NCBI RefSeq assembly: GCF_000521865.1
Contig: NZ_JAME01000018.1
Coordinates: forward strand, 35,129 to 99,128
DNA: 64,000 nucleotides
Reading direction: 5' to 3'
Origin: Roseivivax isoporae LMG 25204
GTDB taxonomy: Bacteria > Pseudomonadota > Alphaproteobacteria > Rhodobacterales > Rhodobacteraceae
Positions 40,663 to 49,418 of this stretch are shown in pieces. Numbering within the stretch: the stretch's first letter is position 1; every line of letters starts with the position of its first letter. The translations under genes were made by a program, and so were the position numbers. The notes under the pieces are model-generated. The model made no database searches. It had not been told where the DNA came from and saw nothing but the letters and a program-made list of their open reading frames with translations.

Positions 40663-41393
40663 AGCAGGATCACGAGGCTGACGGCCCCGGCCGAGAGGCC
40701 CGTGACGTCCGTCAGCATCGGCGCGAGGTAGGTGAAGGCGACGAAGTTGCCGCCGTAGCCCACCGCCGTCACGAGGTAGACGAGCAGAAGGCGCGGCGCC
40801 GTCAGCACCGCCAGCTGCGCGCGCAGGCCGGGCGCGGCCGGACGGCTGAGATCGGAGGGCACGAGCAGCGCGCTGGCGACGAGGCCCACGATCCCCAGTC
40901 CCACGACGCCGAGGAAGGTCGCCTGCCAGCCGAAGCTCTGCCCGATCCAGGTGCCGAGCGGCACGCCGGTGACGAGCGCCACGGTCAGGCCGAGGAAGAC
41001 GGTCGCAATGGCCGAGTTCTCGCGGTCGCGGTCGACGAGGTCGGTGGCGATGGTCGAGGCGATGGCGAAGAACACCCCGTGCGCGAGGCCGGTCAGGAAG
41101 CGTGCGCCGACGAGGCTGCCGTAGCCCGGGGCCATGGCGGCGAAGGCGTTGCCGGCGACGAACAGCGCCAGGAGCGACAGGAGCAGCGTCTTGCGCGGCA
41201 AGCGTCCGGCGAGCGCGGTCAGCACCGGCGCGCCGATGGTGACGCCCAGCGCGTAGACGCTGACGAGAAGGCCCGCATCGGGCAGCGAGACGCCGAGATC
41301 GGCGGCGATGGCGGGCAGAAGGCCGACGATGACGAACTCGGTCGTCCCGACGGCGAAGGCGCTGATCGTCAGCGCCCAGAGCGCGAGTGGCAT
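40281..41393 (-). pseudogene. MFS transporter (AraJ/Bcr-like) with its 3' end lost at the same junction
   Basis: From ATG 41393 (AAGGAGATCTCCGCC upstream) the first 290 residues are a clean MFS transporter: MPLALWALTISAFAVGTTEF, ALAGRLPRKTLLLSLL and GNILGGRLADRIGAIPALTL are typical of the drug/arabinose efflux group. At about residue 290 (ALGLALTSP) the frame passes into the antisense of the subtilase gene and runs to a stop at 40281. Only about nine of 12 membrane segments are kept. The true 3' part (about 110 codons) is missing. Divergent from a LysR regulator. Confidence 0.88.
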
Positions 41394-41457
41394 GGCGGAG
41401 ATCTCCTTGCGGTGCGATTTCGGATCGACGCGAGAGATGGCACCCCCTAGCCTTTGC

Positions 41458-42384
41458 GTGAACGAACGGTTTGGGAACGGGCCTTTGCGCAGACTGCACG
41501 AATTGCCGCAGACGCGCGACCTCGCGGCCTTCGTCGCCGTGGTCGAGGATGGCGGCTTTGCCGAGGCCGCGCGCCGGCTCAACACCGCGCCGTCGACCCT
41601 GAGCCGTACGGTGTCGCGGCTCGAGTCGGTGCTGGGCGTGACGCTGCTGCGGCGCACGACCCGGTCGATCGAGATGACGCCCGAGGGGCGCGAGCTGCGC
41701 GAGGCCGCCCGCGGCATCCTCGAGCGGACCGAGGCGCTGGCCGATATCGGCGCGGGCAGCCGCAGCCCGCGCGGCCCGCTGCGGGTGAACGCGCCGGTGC
41801 CCTTCGTGCTGCACGCGCTGGCGCCGCGGCTCGCGGGATTCCGCGCGGCCTGGCCCGACGTGGCGCTGACCCTCGACATGACCGACAGCCTCGTCGACCT
41901 GATCGAGGCGCATGCGGACGTGGCGATCCGCTTCGGCCCCCTGCCCGACAGCGCCATGCTGCACCGCCGGCTGGGCCACACGCCGTGGAAGCTGGTCGCG
42001 GCGCCGGGCTACCTCGACCGCACGGGCTGGCCCGGATCGCCCGGCGAGCTGTCGGATTTCGAGCAGGTGAGGTTCGCCGCGCCCGAGCACATCAACGTGC
42101 TGAAATTCCGCGACCTGCCCGCGCCGGTCACGCCGCGCCCCGCAATCGTCGCCGGCAACGGCGAGGCGGCGCGGCACCTCGTGCTGGGCGGGCTCGGACT
42201 CGCGCGGTTCTCGGAATTCATGGTGGCGGGCGACCTGGCCGAGGGCCGGCTCGTCGAGCTCTTTCCCGGCGCGCTCGAGGCCGAGCCGCTCGAGATCACC
42301 GCGCTCTACCTCACGCGGGCCTCGGGGCTGAGGCGGCTCGCGGTGTTCCTCGACTGGCTGGAGGAAAGCCTGCGCGCGCCCTGA
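41458..42384 (+). CDS. LysR-family regulator divergent from the broken MFS gene
   Basis: 308 residues from GTG 41458 (299 if TTG 41485 is used; no clear ribosome site for either). The helix-turn-helix is near residues 30-55 (GGFAEAARRLNTAPSTLSRT), then the effector domain. The divergent arrangement with the MFS gene is the usual sign of a regulator of that transporter, now without an intact target next to it. Ends 18 bp before the convergent ABC ATPase. Confidence 0.85.
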   Translation: MNERFGNGPLRRLHELPQTRDLAAFVAVVEDGGFAEAARRLNTAPSTLSRTVSRLESVLGVTLLRRTTRSIEMTPEGRELREAARGILERTEALADIGAGSRSPRGPLRVNAPVPFVLHALAPRLAGFRAAWPDVALTLDMTDSLVDLIEAHADVAIRFGPLPDSAMLHRRLGHTPWKLVAAPGYLDRTGWPGSPGELSDFEQVRFAAPEHINVLKFRDLPAPVTPRPAIVAGNGEAARHLVLGGLGLARFSEFMVAGDLAEGRLVELFPGALEAEPLEITALYLTRASGLRRLAVFLDWLEESLRAP

Positions 42385-42402
42385 GGGACGCGCGCAGGAG
42401 CG

Positions 42403-43353
42403 TCACGCGGTCCGGCTGTCGTGCGCGCCGCGGGTCAGCGACAGGAAGACGTCCTCGAGGTCGGCCTGTTCGGTGCGCACATCTGCGATGCGGATGTCGG
42501 CCGCGCGCACGGCATCGAGCACGCGTTCGGCATTCGTCGCGTTGGCGTGGTAGGTGATGGCGAGGCTGCCGTCCTCGCGGGTCTCGACCTCGAGCCCCTC
42601 CCCCTCGGGCAGGCGCGCGGGCGTCTCCTCGGGCTGGATCACCATGGTGCGCGCGTCGATCTGCCCCAGCAGGTTCGAGGTCGCGTCGCGGGCGACCACC
42701 GCGCCGTCGTTGATGATGGCGATCTCGTTGCACATCTCCTCGGCCTCCTCGAGGTAATGCGTCGTGAGGATCACCGTCATGCCGAGCTCGCGGTTGAGCC
42801 GGCGGACGTTCTCCCACAGCATCTGGCGCAGCTCGATGTCGACCCCCGCGGTCGGCTCGTCGAGGACGAGCACGTGCGGCTGGTGCACCAGCGCCTTGGC
42901 CAGCAGGAGCCGCCGGCGCATCCCGCCCGAGAGGGTGCGGGCATAGGCCTCGGCCTTGTCCTCGAGGCCGACCATGGCGAGGATCTCGTCCGAGCGGCGC
43001 TGCGCCTTCGGCACGCCGTAGAGGCCGGCCTGCACCTCGAGCGCGCCGCGCGGCGTGAAGAACGGGTCGAGGTTCAGCTCCTGCGGCATGACGCCGATCG
43101 AGGCGCGCGACTGCCGCGGGTTCACGTCCTGGTCGAAGCCCCAGATCGTCACCCGTCCTGCGGTCTTGATCACCAGCCCCGCGAGGATGTTGATGAGCGT
43201 CGATTTTCCCGCGCCGTTCGGCCCGAGGAGCCCGAACACGGACCCTTGCGGCACCGTGAGGTCGATGCCCCTCAGCGCCTCCTTCGCGGGCGCCTTGCCC
43301 TGTCCGCCGTAGACCTTGCGCAGTCCCTCGATGCGGATCGCGTCCTCTGCCAT
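42403..43353 (-). CDS. ABC transporter ATPase of the ABC-2 exporter type, no permease beside it
   Basis: 316 residues. Walker [10 protein letters not shown] (about 48), signature LSGGMRRR (about 145), Walker [13 protein letters not shown] (about 165) and H-loop TTHYLEE. The C-terminal extension (from about 230) is like that of the YadG/DrrA type of drug or lipid exporters. AAGGAG lies upstream of ATG 43353. The matching ABC-2 permease is normally the next gene; here it is absent. Not the partner of the permease at 19239 by any evidence. Confidence 0.85.
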   Translation of the reverse strand: MAEDAIRIEGLRKVYGGQGKAPAKEALRGIDLTVPQGSVFGLLGPNGAGKSTLINILAGLVIKTAGRVTIWGFDQDVNPRQSRASIGVMPQELNLDPFFTPRGALEVQAGLYGVPKAQRRSDEILAMVGLEDKAEAYARTLSGGMRRRLLLAKALVHQPHVLVLDEPTAGVDIELRQMLWENVRRLNRELGMTVILTTHYLEEAEEMCNEIAIINDGAVVARDATSNLLGQIDARTMVIQPEETPARLPEGEGLEVETREDGSLAITYHANATNAERVLDAVRAADIRIADVRTEQADLEDVFLSLTRGAHDSRTA

Positions 43354-43426
43354 GCGCGCCTTGCTCCTTCTCGATGCCTCGTCCATAACGCACCTAGTGC
43401 GCCAAGAGCGAGAGGGACAGCGGCCG

Positions 43427-43606
43427 ATGACCACCGACGCGCCGGAGACCAAGATCGTGGACAGCTACCGCGTGGCCTGCGACGGCGGCGAGGGAGCGCT
43501 CGGTCATCCCCGCGTGTGGATCCAGATCCCCGAGGATCGCGGCTGGGCCGAGTGCGGCTATTGCGACGCGCGGTTCGTCCACCGCGACTTCGAGGGCAAG
43601 GCCTGA
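43427..43606 (+). CDS. Small zinc-finger protein (CHCC type)
   Basis: 59 residues. C18 (RVACDG), H26 (LGHPRV), C42 and C45 ([11 protein letters not shown]) match the CHCC zinc-finger of the NDUFS6/complex-I accessory group and bacterial homologues. ATG 43427 has GAGAGGGACAGCGG upstream. The role in bacteria is not settled. Too short to be well placed by eye but the pattern is regular. Confidence 0.78.
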   Translation: MTTDAPETKIVDSYRVACDGGEGALGHPRVWIQIPEDRGWAECGYCDARFVHRDFEGKA

Positions 43607-43676
43607 CCGTCAAGACGCCGTCACGTCGCGGTGCGGGGGTGTTTGTCCGTTAACCGGGCGATGTTACATTGCCCGC

Positions 43677-44366
43677 ATGGTGACACCTGACTCCACATCC
43701 CTGCCCGATGCCCTGACGGCCGCACCGCGCGAATATTCCCGCGGCGAACGCCTGAGCGACGCGGTGGTGCACCTCGCCGGGCTGGTGCTGGCGCTCGCCG
43801 CGGTGCCGGTGCTGATCACGCTGACGGCGGTCTGGCGGGGCGACGCGGCGGGCATCGCCGCGGTGTCGATCTACGGCGCGACGCTGATCGCGATGCTGCT
43901 CTGCTCGCTGCTCTACAACCACCTCCGGACGCCGGGCTGGACGCCGTTCCTGCGCCGGCTCGACCATTCGGCGATCCATTTCAAGATCGCCGGCACCTAC
44001 ACGCCCTTCGCGCTGCTCTCGGGCGCGGGCGGCACGCTTCTCGCCGCGATCTGGGTGGCGGCGGCCGCGGCCACGCTGCTCGTCGTGCTGGTGCGGCGCA
44101 GGCCCACGCGCACAGGCGTGGTCGTGGGGCTGCTGATGGGGTGGGCCGTGATCGTCGGCGGGCAGGACGTGATCGCCGCGCTGCCCTGGTCGGTTCTGGG
44201 GCTCATGGTCGTGGGCGGCCTTCTCTATTCCGCCGGCACGCCGTTCCTGCTGGCCGAGCGGCTGCGATACCACAACACGATCTGGCACGGCTTCGTGGTC
44301 GCGGCCTCGATCCTCTTCTTCGTCGCGGTCTTCCTGACCGCTGCGGCGGTTCCCGGCACCGCCTGA
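43677..44366 (+). CDS. Hemolysin III / PAQR-family membrane protein
   Basis: 229 residues, seven hydrophobic segments. The PAQR/HlyIII motifs are seen: HSAIHFKIAGTYTPF near 100 and YHNTIWHGFVVAAS near 197 give the conserved His/Asp residues of the putative zinc hydrolase site. True haemolysin activity is doubtful for most members; a membrane hydrolase role is the current view. Separate transcription from the neighbours is likely. Confidence 0.9.
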   Translation: MVTPDSTSLPDALTAAPREYSRGERLSDAVVHLAGLVLALAAVPVLITLTAVWRGDAAGIAAVSIYGATLIAMLLCSLLYNHLRTPGWTPFLRRLDHSAIHFKIAGTYTPFALLSGAGGTLLAAIWVAAAAATLLVVLVRRRPTRTGVVVGLLMGWAVIVGGQDVIAALPWSVLGLMVVGGLLYSAGTPFLLAERLRYHNTIWHGFVVAASILFFVAVFLTAAAVPGTA

Positions 44367-44461
44367 GGCTCGCCATCCCCGGCGCGAGCCGCTAAGACGG
44401 GCGCGACCGCCGGCGCCGCCCCCCGCGCGCCCGACACCGCGACGATAGGGAGCGCGCCCCC

Positions 44462-47269
44462 ATGAGCTTCGGCAAAGGCTGTAACCTCCACCTGATCGAC
44501 GGCTCGGCCTTCATCTTTCGCGCCTTCCACGCGCTGCCACCGCTCACGCGCAAGTCCGACGGGCTGCCGGTGGGCGCGGTGCAGGGCTTCTGCGACATGC
44601 TGCGGCGCTACGTGGGCACCGATCACGGCGACTTCGCGCCCACGCATCTCGCGGTGATCTTCGACAAGGGCAGCCACACCTTCCGCAACGACCTCTACGA
44701 CCTCTACAAGGCCAACCGCGACGAGATGCCCGAGGACCTGCGCCCGCAGATCCCCCTCACCCGCCGCGCGACCGAGGCGTTCAACATCGCCTGCAAGGAG
44801 GTCGAGGGCTTCGAGGCCGACGACATCATCGCCACGCTCGCGCGGCAGGCGCGCGAGGCCGGGGGCGAGGTCACGATCGTGAGCTCTGACAAGGACCTGA
44901 TGCAGCTCGTGGGCGACGGCGTCGTGATGTTCGACGCCATGAAGAACCGCCGCATCGACCGCGACGGCGTGTTCGAGAAGTTCGGCGTCTACCCCGAGCG
45001 CGTGGTCGACGTGCAGGCGTTGGCGGGCGATTCGGTCGACAACGTGCCGGGTGCGCCGGGCATCGGCGTGAAGACCGCGGCGCTGCTCCTGAACGAGTTC
45101 GGCTCGCTCGATGAGCTGCTCGACCGCGCGGGGGAGATCAAGCAGCCGAAGCGCCGCGAGACCCTGATCGCCTACCGCGACCAGATCGAGCTGTCGAAGC
45201 GGCTCGTGCTGCTCGACGACCGGACGCCGCTCGATTTCACCCTCGACGACCTCGAGATCCGCGACCCCGATCCCGACACGCTGCTGGGCTTCCTCGCGGA
45301 GATGGAGTTCCGCTCGCTCTCGCGCCGCATCGCCGAGACGCTCGGCACCGAGGCGCCGACCATCCCCGAGACCGCGCCCGCCGCCGCTGCCGCCGGCGCT
45401 CCCGGCAGCACCGAGGACGCCCCGCCCTTCGACGGCACCGCCTATGCCTGCATCCGGGACCTCGCGACCCTCGAGCGCTGGATCGCCGAGGCGCGCGACC
45501 AGGGCTTCGTCGCGCTCGACACCGAGACCACCGGCCTCAACGAGATGACCGCGGAGCTCGTGGGCGTCTCGCTCGCCACCGCGCCGGGGCGCGCCGCCTA
45601 CCTGCCGCTCGCGCACCGCGCGGCCGGCGACGGCGACCTCTTCGACGACGGTGCGCTCCTGCCGGACCAGGTGGCGCGCGAGGACGCCCTCGCCGCGCTG
45701 AAGCCGCTCCTCGAGGACCGGTCGGTCCTGAAGATCGGCCAGAACATGAAATACGACGCCAAGATCCTCGCGCGCTGCGGGATCGACGTGGCGCCCTTCG
45801 ACGACACGATGCTCATGTCCTACGCGCTGCATGGCGGCGAGCACGGGCACGGCATGGACACGCTGTCCGAACGCTACCTCGCGCACCGCCCGATCCCGAT
45901 CAAGGAGGTGATCGGCAGCGGCAAGACGCAGGTCACCTTCGACCGGGTGCCGATCGACGCGGCCACGACCTATGCCGCCGAGGACGCGGACGTCACGCTG
46001 CGGCTCTGGCGGCTCTTCCGGCCGCAGCTGCACCGCGCGCAGGTCACCCGCGTCTACGAGACCATGGAACGGCCCCTCGTGCCCGTGCTCGCGGACATGG
46101 AACGCGCGGGCATCAAGGTCGACCGCGACACGCTCAGCCGCATGTCGAATGCCTTCAGCCAGAAGATGGCCGCGCTCGAGGCCGAGATCCACGCGCTCGC
46201 GGGCGAGACGTTCAACGTGGGCTCGCCCAAGCAGCTCGGCGAGATCCTGTTCGACCGGATGGGCCTCGACGGCGGCAAGAAGGGCAAGACCGGCGCCTAC
46301 GCGACCGGCGCCGACATCCTCGAGGACCTCGCGACCGAGCACGAGCTGCCCGCGCGCGTGCTCGACTGGCGGCAGATCTCCAAGCTCAAGTCGACCTATA
46401 CCGACGCGCTGCAGGAGCACATCAACCGCGAGACCGGCCGCGTGCACACCTGCTACTCGATCGCCGGCGCGAATACCGGGCGCCTCGCCTCGACCGAGCC
46501 CAACCTGCAGAACATCCCCGTGCGCACAGAGGAGGGCCGCCGCATCCGCGAGGCCTTCGTCGCCGAACCGGGCCGGGTGCTGGTCTCGCTCGACTACAGC
46601 CAGATCGAGCTCCGGATCCTCGCCCACGTGGCCGGGATCGAGACGCTGAAACAGGCCTTCCGCGACGGGCAGGACATCCACGCCATGACCGCGTCCGAGA
46701 TGTTCGGCGTGCCCATGGCCGAGATGACGCCCGAGATCCGCCGCCAGGCCAAGGCGATCAATTTCGGCGTCATCTACGGCATCTCGGGCTTCGGGCTGGC
46801 GCGCAACCTGCGCATCCCGCGCGGCGACGCGCAGGGCTTCATCGACCGCTACTTCGAACGCTTCCCGGGGATCCGCGACTACATGGACGCGACCGTGGCC
46901 TTCGCCAAGGCGCATGGCCGGGTCGAGACGCTGTTCGGCCGGCGCATCCACACCCCCGAGATCGACGCCAAGGGGCCGCGCGCGGGCTTCGCGCGGCGCG
47001 CGGCGATCAACGCGCCGATCCAGGGCAGCGCCGCCGACATCATCCGCCGCGCCATGGTGCGCATGCCCCCCGCGATCGACGGGATGCCGGCGCGGATGCT
47101 GCTGCAGGTCCACGACGAACTGCTCTTCGAGGTGGCGGAGGACGCGGTCGACGCGCTCGTCGCCACCGCGCGCGAGGTCATGGAAGGCGCGGCCGACCCG
47201 GTGGTGCGCCTCGACGTGCCGCTGGTGGTCGAGGCGGGCGCCGGCCCGAACTGGGCCGCCGCGCACTGA
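44462..47269 (+). CDS. polA: DNA polymerase I
   Basis: Gap-filling and Okazaki-fragment maturation polymerase. 935 residues with three domains: 5'-3' exonuclease (1-290, LIDGSAFIFRAF, SSDKDLMQLV), 3'-5' proofreading with intact acids (DTETTGLN, D353 and E355; YAAEDADVTLRL), and the polymerase with motifs A (DYSQIELR about 711), B (RRQAKAINFGVIYG about 760) and C (LLQVHDELLFEV about 880). The proofreading domain is intact, unlike in some relatives. No frameshift seen. Confidence 0.97.
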   Translation: MSFGKGCNLHLIDGSAFIFRAFHALPPLTRKSDGLPVGAVQGFCDMLRRYVGTDHGDFAPTHLAVIFDKGSHTFRNDLYDLYKANRDEMPEDLRPQIPLTRRATEAFNIACKEVEGFEADDIIATLARQAREAGGEVTIVSSDKDLMQLVGDGVVMFDAMKNRRIDRDGVFEKFGVYPERVVDVQALAGDSVDNVPGAPGIGVKTAALLLNEFGSLDELLDRAGEIKQPKRRETLIAYRDQIELSKRLVLLDDRTPLDFTLDDLEIRDPDPDTLLGFLAEMEFRSLSRRIAETLGTEAPTIPETAPAAAAAGAPGSTEDAPPFDGTAYACIRDLATLERWIAEARDQGFVALDTETTGLNEMTAELVGVSLATAPGRAAYLPLAHRAAGDGDLFDDGALLPDQVAREDALAALKPLLEDRSVLKIGQNMKYDAKILARCGIDVAPFDDTMLMSYALHGGEHGHGMDTLSERYLAHRPIPIKEVIGSGKTQVTFDRVPIDAATTYAAEDADVTLRLWRLFRPQLHRAQVTRVYETMERPLVPVLADMERAGIKVDRDTLSRMSNAFSQKMAALEAEIHALAGETFNVGSPKQLGEILFDRMGLDGGKKGKTGAYATGADILEDLATEHELPARVLDWRQISKLKSTYTDALQEHINRETGRVHTCYSIAGANTGRLASTEPNLQNIPVRTEEGRRIREAFVAEPGRVLVSLDYSQIELRILAHVAGIETLKQAFRDGQDIHAMTASEMFGVPMAEMTPEIRRQAKAINFGVIYGISGFGLARNLRIPRGDAQGFIDRYFERFPGIRDYMDATVAFAKAHGRVETLFGRRIHTPEIDAKGPRAGFARRAAINAPIQGSAADIIRRAMVRMPPAIDGMPARMLLQVHDELLFEVAEDAVDALVATAREVMEGAADPVVRLDVPLVVEAGAGPNWAAAH

Positions 47270-47298
47270 CGCCGGCCGCGCCGGGCACCCGCCGGAGC

Positions 47299-47353
47299 GC
47301 CGCGCCGACAGGCGCGGCAGCGACATGACCTGTGCCGCGCCGGCAGGCGCGGC
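47299..47353. terminator. Tandem near-identical hairpins between convergent polA and HIT genes
   Basis: GCCGCGCCGACAGGCGCGGC (47299-47318) and GCCGCGCCGGCAGGCGCGGC (47334-47353) differ in one base; each folds as GCCGCGCC / GGCGCGGC with a short loop. They sit in the 123-bp gap between converging genes and may end transcription from both sides, though T runs are lacking. Confidence 0.5.
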
Positions 47354-47392
47354 TCCGCCGGATCGCGCCGGTCCGGCGGGGACCAGGGGGGA

Positions 47393-47761
47393 TCAGGCGG
47401 GTGCGAGCATCCGCCCGAGGCCGCGGCCCGCGAGGATGTGCACGTGCAGGTGCGGCACCTCCTGCACCCCGTCGCGGCCCGCGTTCGCGATCATCCGGAA
47501 GCCGCCTTCGGCCACGCCCTCCATCTCGCAGACCCGGCCGACCGCGCGGGTGAAGTCGACGATCTCCGCCTCGCTCGCCTCCTGCGCGAAGTGGTCGTAG
47601 CTCACATAGGGGCCCTTGGGGATCACCAGCACGTGTACCGGCGCCTGCGGACGGATGTCGCGGAAGGCGAGACTGTGCGCGGTCTCGAGCACGGTGTCGT
47701 TCGGGATCTCGCCGCGCAGGATCTTGGCGAAGATGTTCTGGGAATCGTAGGTATAGGCCAT
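47393..47761 (-). CDS. HIT-family nucleotide hydrolase
   Basis: 122 residues, histidine-triad (HINT-type) protein: HLHVHILAGR carries the triad HxHxH. Probably hydrolyses AMP-lysine or other nucleotide conjugates. It follows the GT14-like gene with 8 bp between, on the same strand, so probably co-transcribed, although no functional link is evident. Start ATG 47761 has AGGAGACCC upstream. Confidence 0.9.
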   Translation of the reverse strand: MAYTYDSQNIFAKILRGEIPNDTVLETAHSLAFRDIRPQAPVHVLVIPKGPYVSYDHFAQEASEAEIVDFTRAVGRVCEMEGVAEGGFRMIANAGRDGVQEVPHLHVHILAGRGLGRMLAPA

Positions 47762-47769
47762 GGGTCTCC

Positions 47770-49347
47770 TCAATCGGCAAACAGGTGGGGGGTCTCGGCG
47801 ATGCCGCGCGCCTGGTCGTGCGGCACCCCCAGGAACTGCGCCAGCGGGGCGGCATTGGCCTCGGCGCTGTCGATCTCGCGGATGCGCAGGTGGTTCTCGA
47901 AGCCGCGGTCGCGGATGCGGTCGCTCTCGTGGCCGAAATCGTCGCGGATCGCTGGCAGAAGCCGCGCCAGCGCCTCCGCCGGCGTCCGGTCGCCCGCCAG
48001 CCCGACCCGCAGCGCATGTCCGGACAGGTAGGCGTCGGAATACTGGCATTCCACCTCGAGGATGCGCGTCAGGGCGCGGTCGCGGCAGAAATCCTCGATC
48101 AGATCGAGATTCGCCGGATCGAGGCAGACGATCAGCCGGTCGGTCTCGTAATATTCGAACAGCATCCGCATCAGCGCGCGGCGGTGACGGTGGCGCTTGG
48201 CCAGCGTCGACTGGATGCCGCCGAGGTCCGGCAGGCGCGCGTTCTCCTCGCTGAAGAGGTACTCGATGCAGGGCAGGTTGGTGAGCTGGCGCACCCGGTC
48301 GAGCAGCCGCTTGGCCACGTGCCACTTCTTGCAGACCACGATCAGCAGCTCGCGGTTCCGCCCGAGCGAGCTCTCGGTCTCCCAGAAGCGGGGGGCGAAG
48401 CGCCGCCCGATCCGGCCCTTCGCGGTCAGGAAGCGGAAGAGCGCGCGTCCCTCGTTCGAGACGCGGAACCGCGCGCCCTCGGAGGCGTAGAGCACGCCCA
48501 GCCGCCGGCGCAGGTCGGTGGCGTGCGGACTGATCTTGCGGGCGAAGAGGTAGTCCTGCGCCAGCAGCAGGTCGTAGTGGTCGTTGTGGAACGTGACCGG
48601 CATCCCGTAGTCGGTGAACAGCAGGAAGGTCGGCGTCCGGTTCTCGATCTCGGCCTCGGGCACGAGGTGGCGCACCAGCGTCTGGAAGAACGTCTCGTCT
48701 GGGATCCACGTGGTGCGGAAGAAGCGCATCACGTCGCGGCGCGCCCGCGCGAAGTCGAGCACCGCCTCGACGGTGCGGCGGCGCAGGCACCACCATTGCG
48801 ACCCGATCATCATCTCGAGGTCCCCCGGGATCGGCCGGGAGAGGCGCAGCCGGCGCTGCAGCTCGAACATCGCGTAGAACCGCCGCTTCTGTGTGCGCTC
48901 GTTGAACCAGTGGCGGTAGATCAGCCGCTCTTCCTTCCAGCCGGTGCGGATCCAGTCCGAGCGGAAGTAGTCGACGCTCTCGATGTGGTCGCAGTCGCGC
49001 CGGTCGAGGAAGGCATGGGCGTATTCGGCCGACTTGATCGCCATGCAGTCGCCCGAGACCATGTAGAGATGCGTGGCGCGCGGAAAGGCGTCGAGCGCGG
49101 CCCGCGCGGCGGCGAGCGTCGCCGCGACGAGGCTCCATTCCCCCCAGCCGCAGCGCACGCGCCGGCGCGCGAAGGTGACGTTCGGATTGTCGGCGAGCGC
49201 CGCGCGGATGCGGCGGTAATCCTGCCGCGGCGCGCGGGCGTCGAAATGGATCGCCATGCAGTCGCCGACGGCGGTCAGGCTCTGCGCCTGCTTGATGATC
49301 GCATCCGGATCCTTGTGGCACAGCAGGATGAAGGCGATCTTTGCCAT
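47770..49347 (-). CDS. Second core-2/I-branching (GT14)-like glycosyltransferase, different C-terminal domain
   Basis: 525 residues. Same front motifs as the gene at 26602: MAIHFDARAP (31-40), CGWGEWSLVAA (66-76), YMVSGDCMAI (95-104), GSQWWCL (182-188), WIPDETFFQT (214-223). The second half (from about 330, RELLIVVCKKWHVAKRLLDR, with EVECQYSDAYLSGHALRV later) is unlike that of the first paralogue and I do not recognise it; it may be a DUF5928-like domain. Divergent from a sulfotransferase. ATG 49347 chosen at the natural start of the fold. Confidence 0.78.
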   Translation of the reverse strand: MAKIAFILLCHKDPDAIIKQAQSLTAVGDCMAIHFDARAPRQDYRRIRAALADNPNVTFARRRVRCGWGEWSLVAATLAAARAALDAFPRATHLYMVSGDCMAIKSAEYAHAFLDRRDCDHIESVDYFRSDWIRTGWKEERLIYRHWFNERTQKRRFYAMFELQRRLRLSRPIPGDLEMMIGSQWWCLRRRTVEAVLDFARARRDVMRFFRTTWIPDETFFQTLVRHLVPEAEIENRTPTFLLFTDYGMPVTFHNDHYDLLLAQDYLFARKISPHATDLRRRLGVLYASEGARFRVSNEGRALFRFLTAKGRIGRRFAPRFWETESSLGRNRELLIVVCKKWHVAKRLLDRVRQLTNLPCIEYLFSEENARLPDLGGIQSTLAKRHRHRRALMRMLFEYYETDRLIVCLDPANLDLIEDFCRDRALTRILEVECQYSDAYLSGHALRVGLAGDRTPAEALARLLPAIRDDFGHESDRIRDRGFENHLRIREIDSAEANAAPLAQFLGVPHDQARGIAETPHLFAD

Positions 49348-49418
49348 GTCGACGGAAGCGTTGTGCCCTTTTGTCGCCTGAATGCTTAGGTTGATAGAGA
49401 TAAACGGGCGTTGAACGA

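Noticed and set aside
39550..42177. An 875-codon minus-strand frame across the MFS/subtilase region
   Set aside because: Arg/Ala-rich shadow of the genes on the other frames; no domain found. The real products are the MFS and subtilase frames.
19239..43353. The orphan ABC ATPase (42403) as the partner of the orphan permease (19239)
   Set aside because: The ATPase has the C-terminal extension of drug or lipid exporters, unlike KpsT/Wzt, and lies 23 kb away with no shared context.
43677..44366. Hemolysin III as a toxin
   Set aside because: The family is widespread and mostly not haemolytic; only the membrane-hydrolase-like motifs are certain.
44225..47326. A 1033-codon minus-strand frame opposite polA
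   Set aside because: Simple antisense shadow of polA, rich in Arg, Gly and His.
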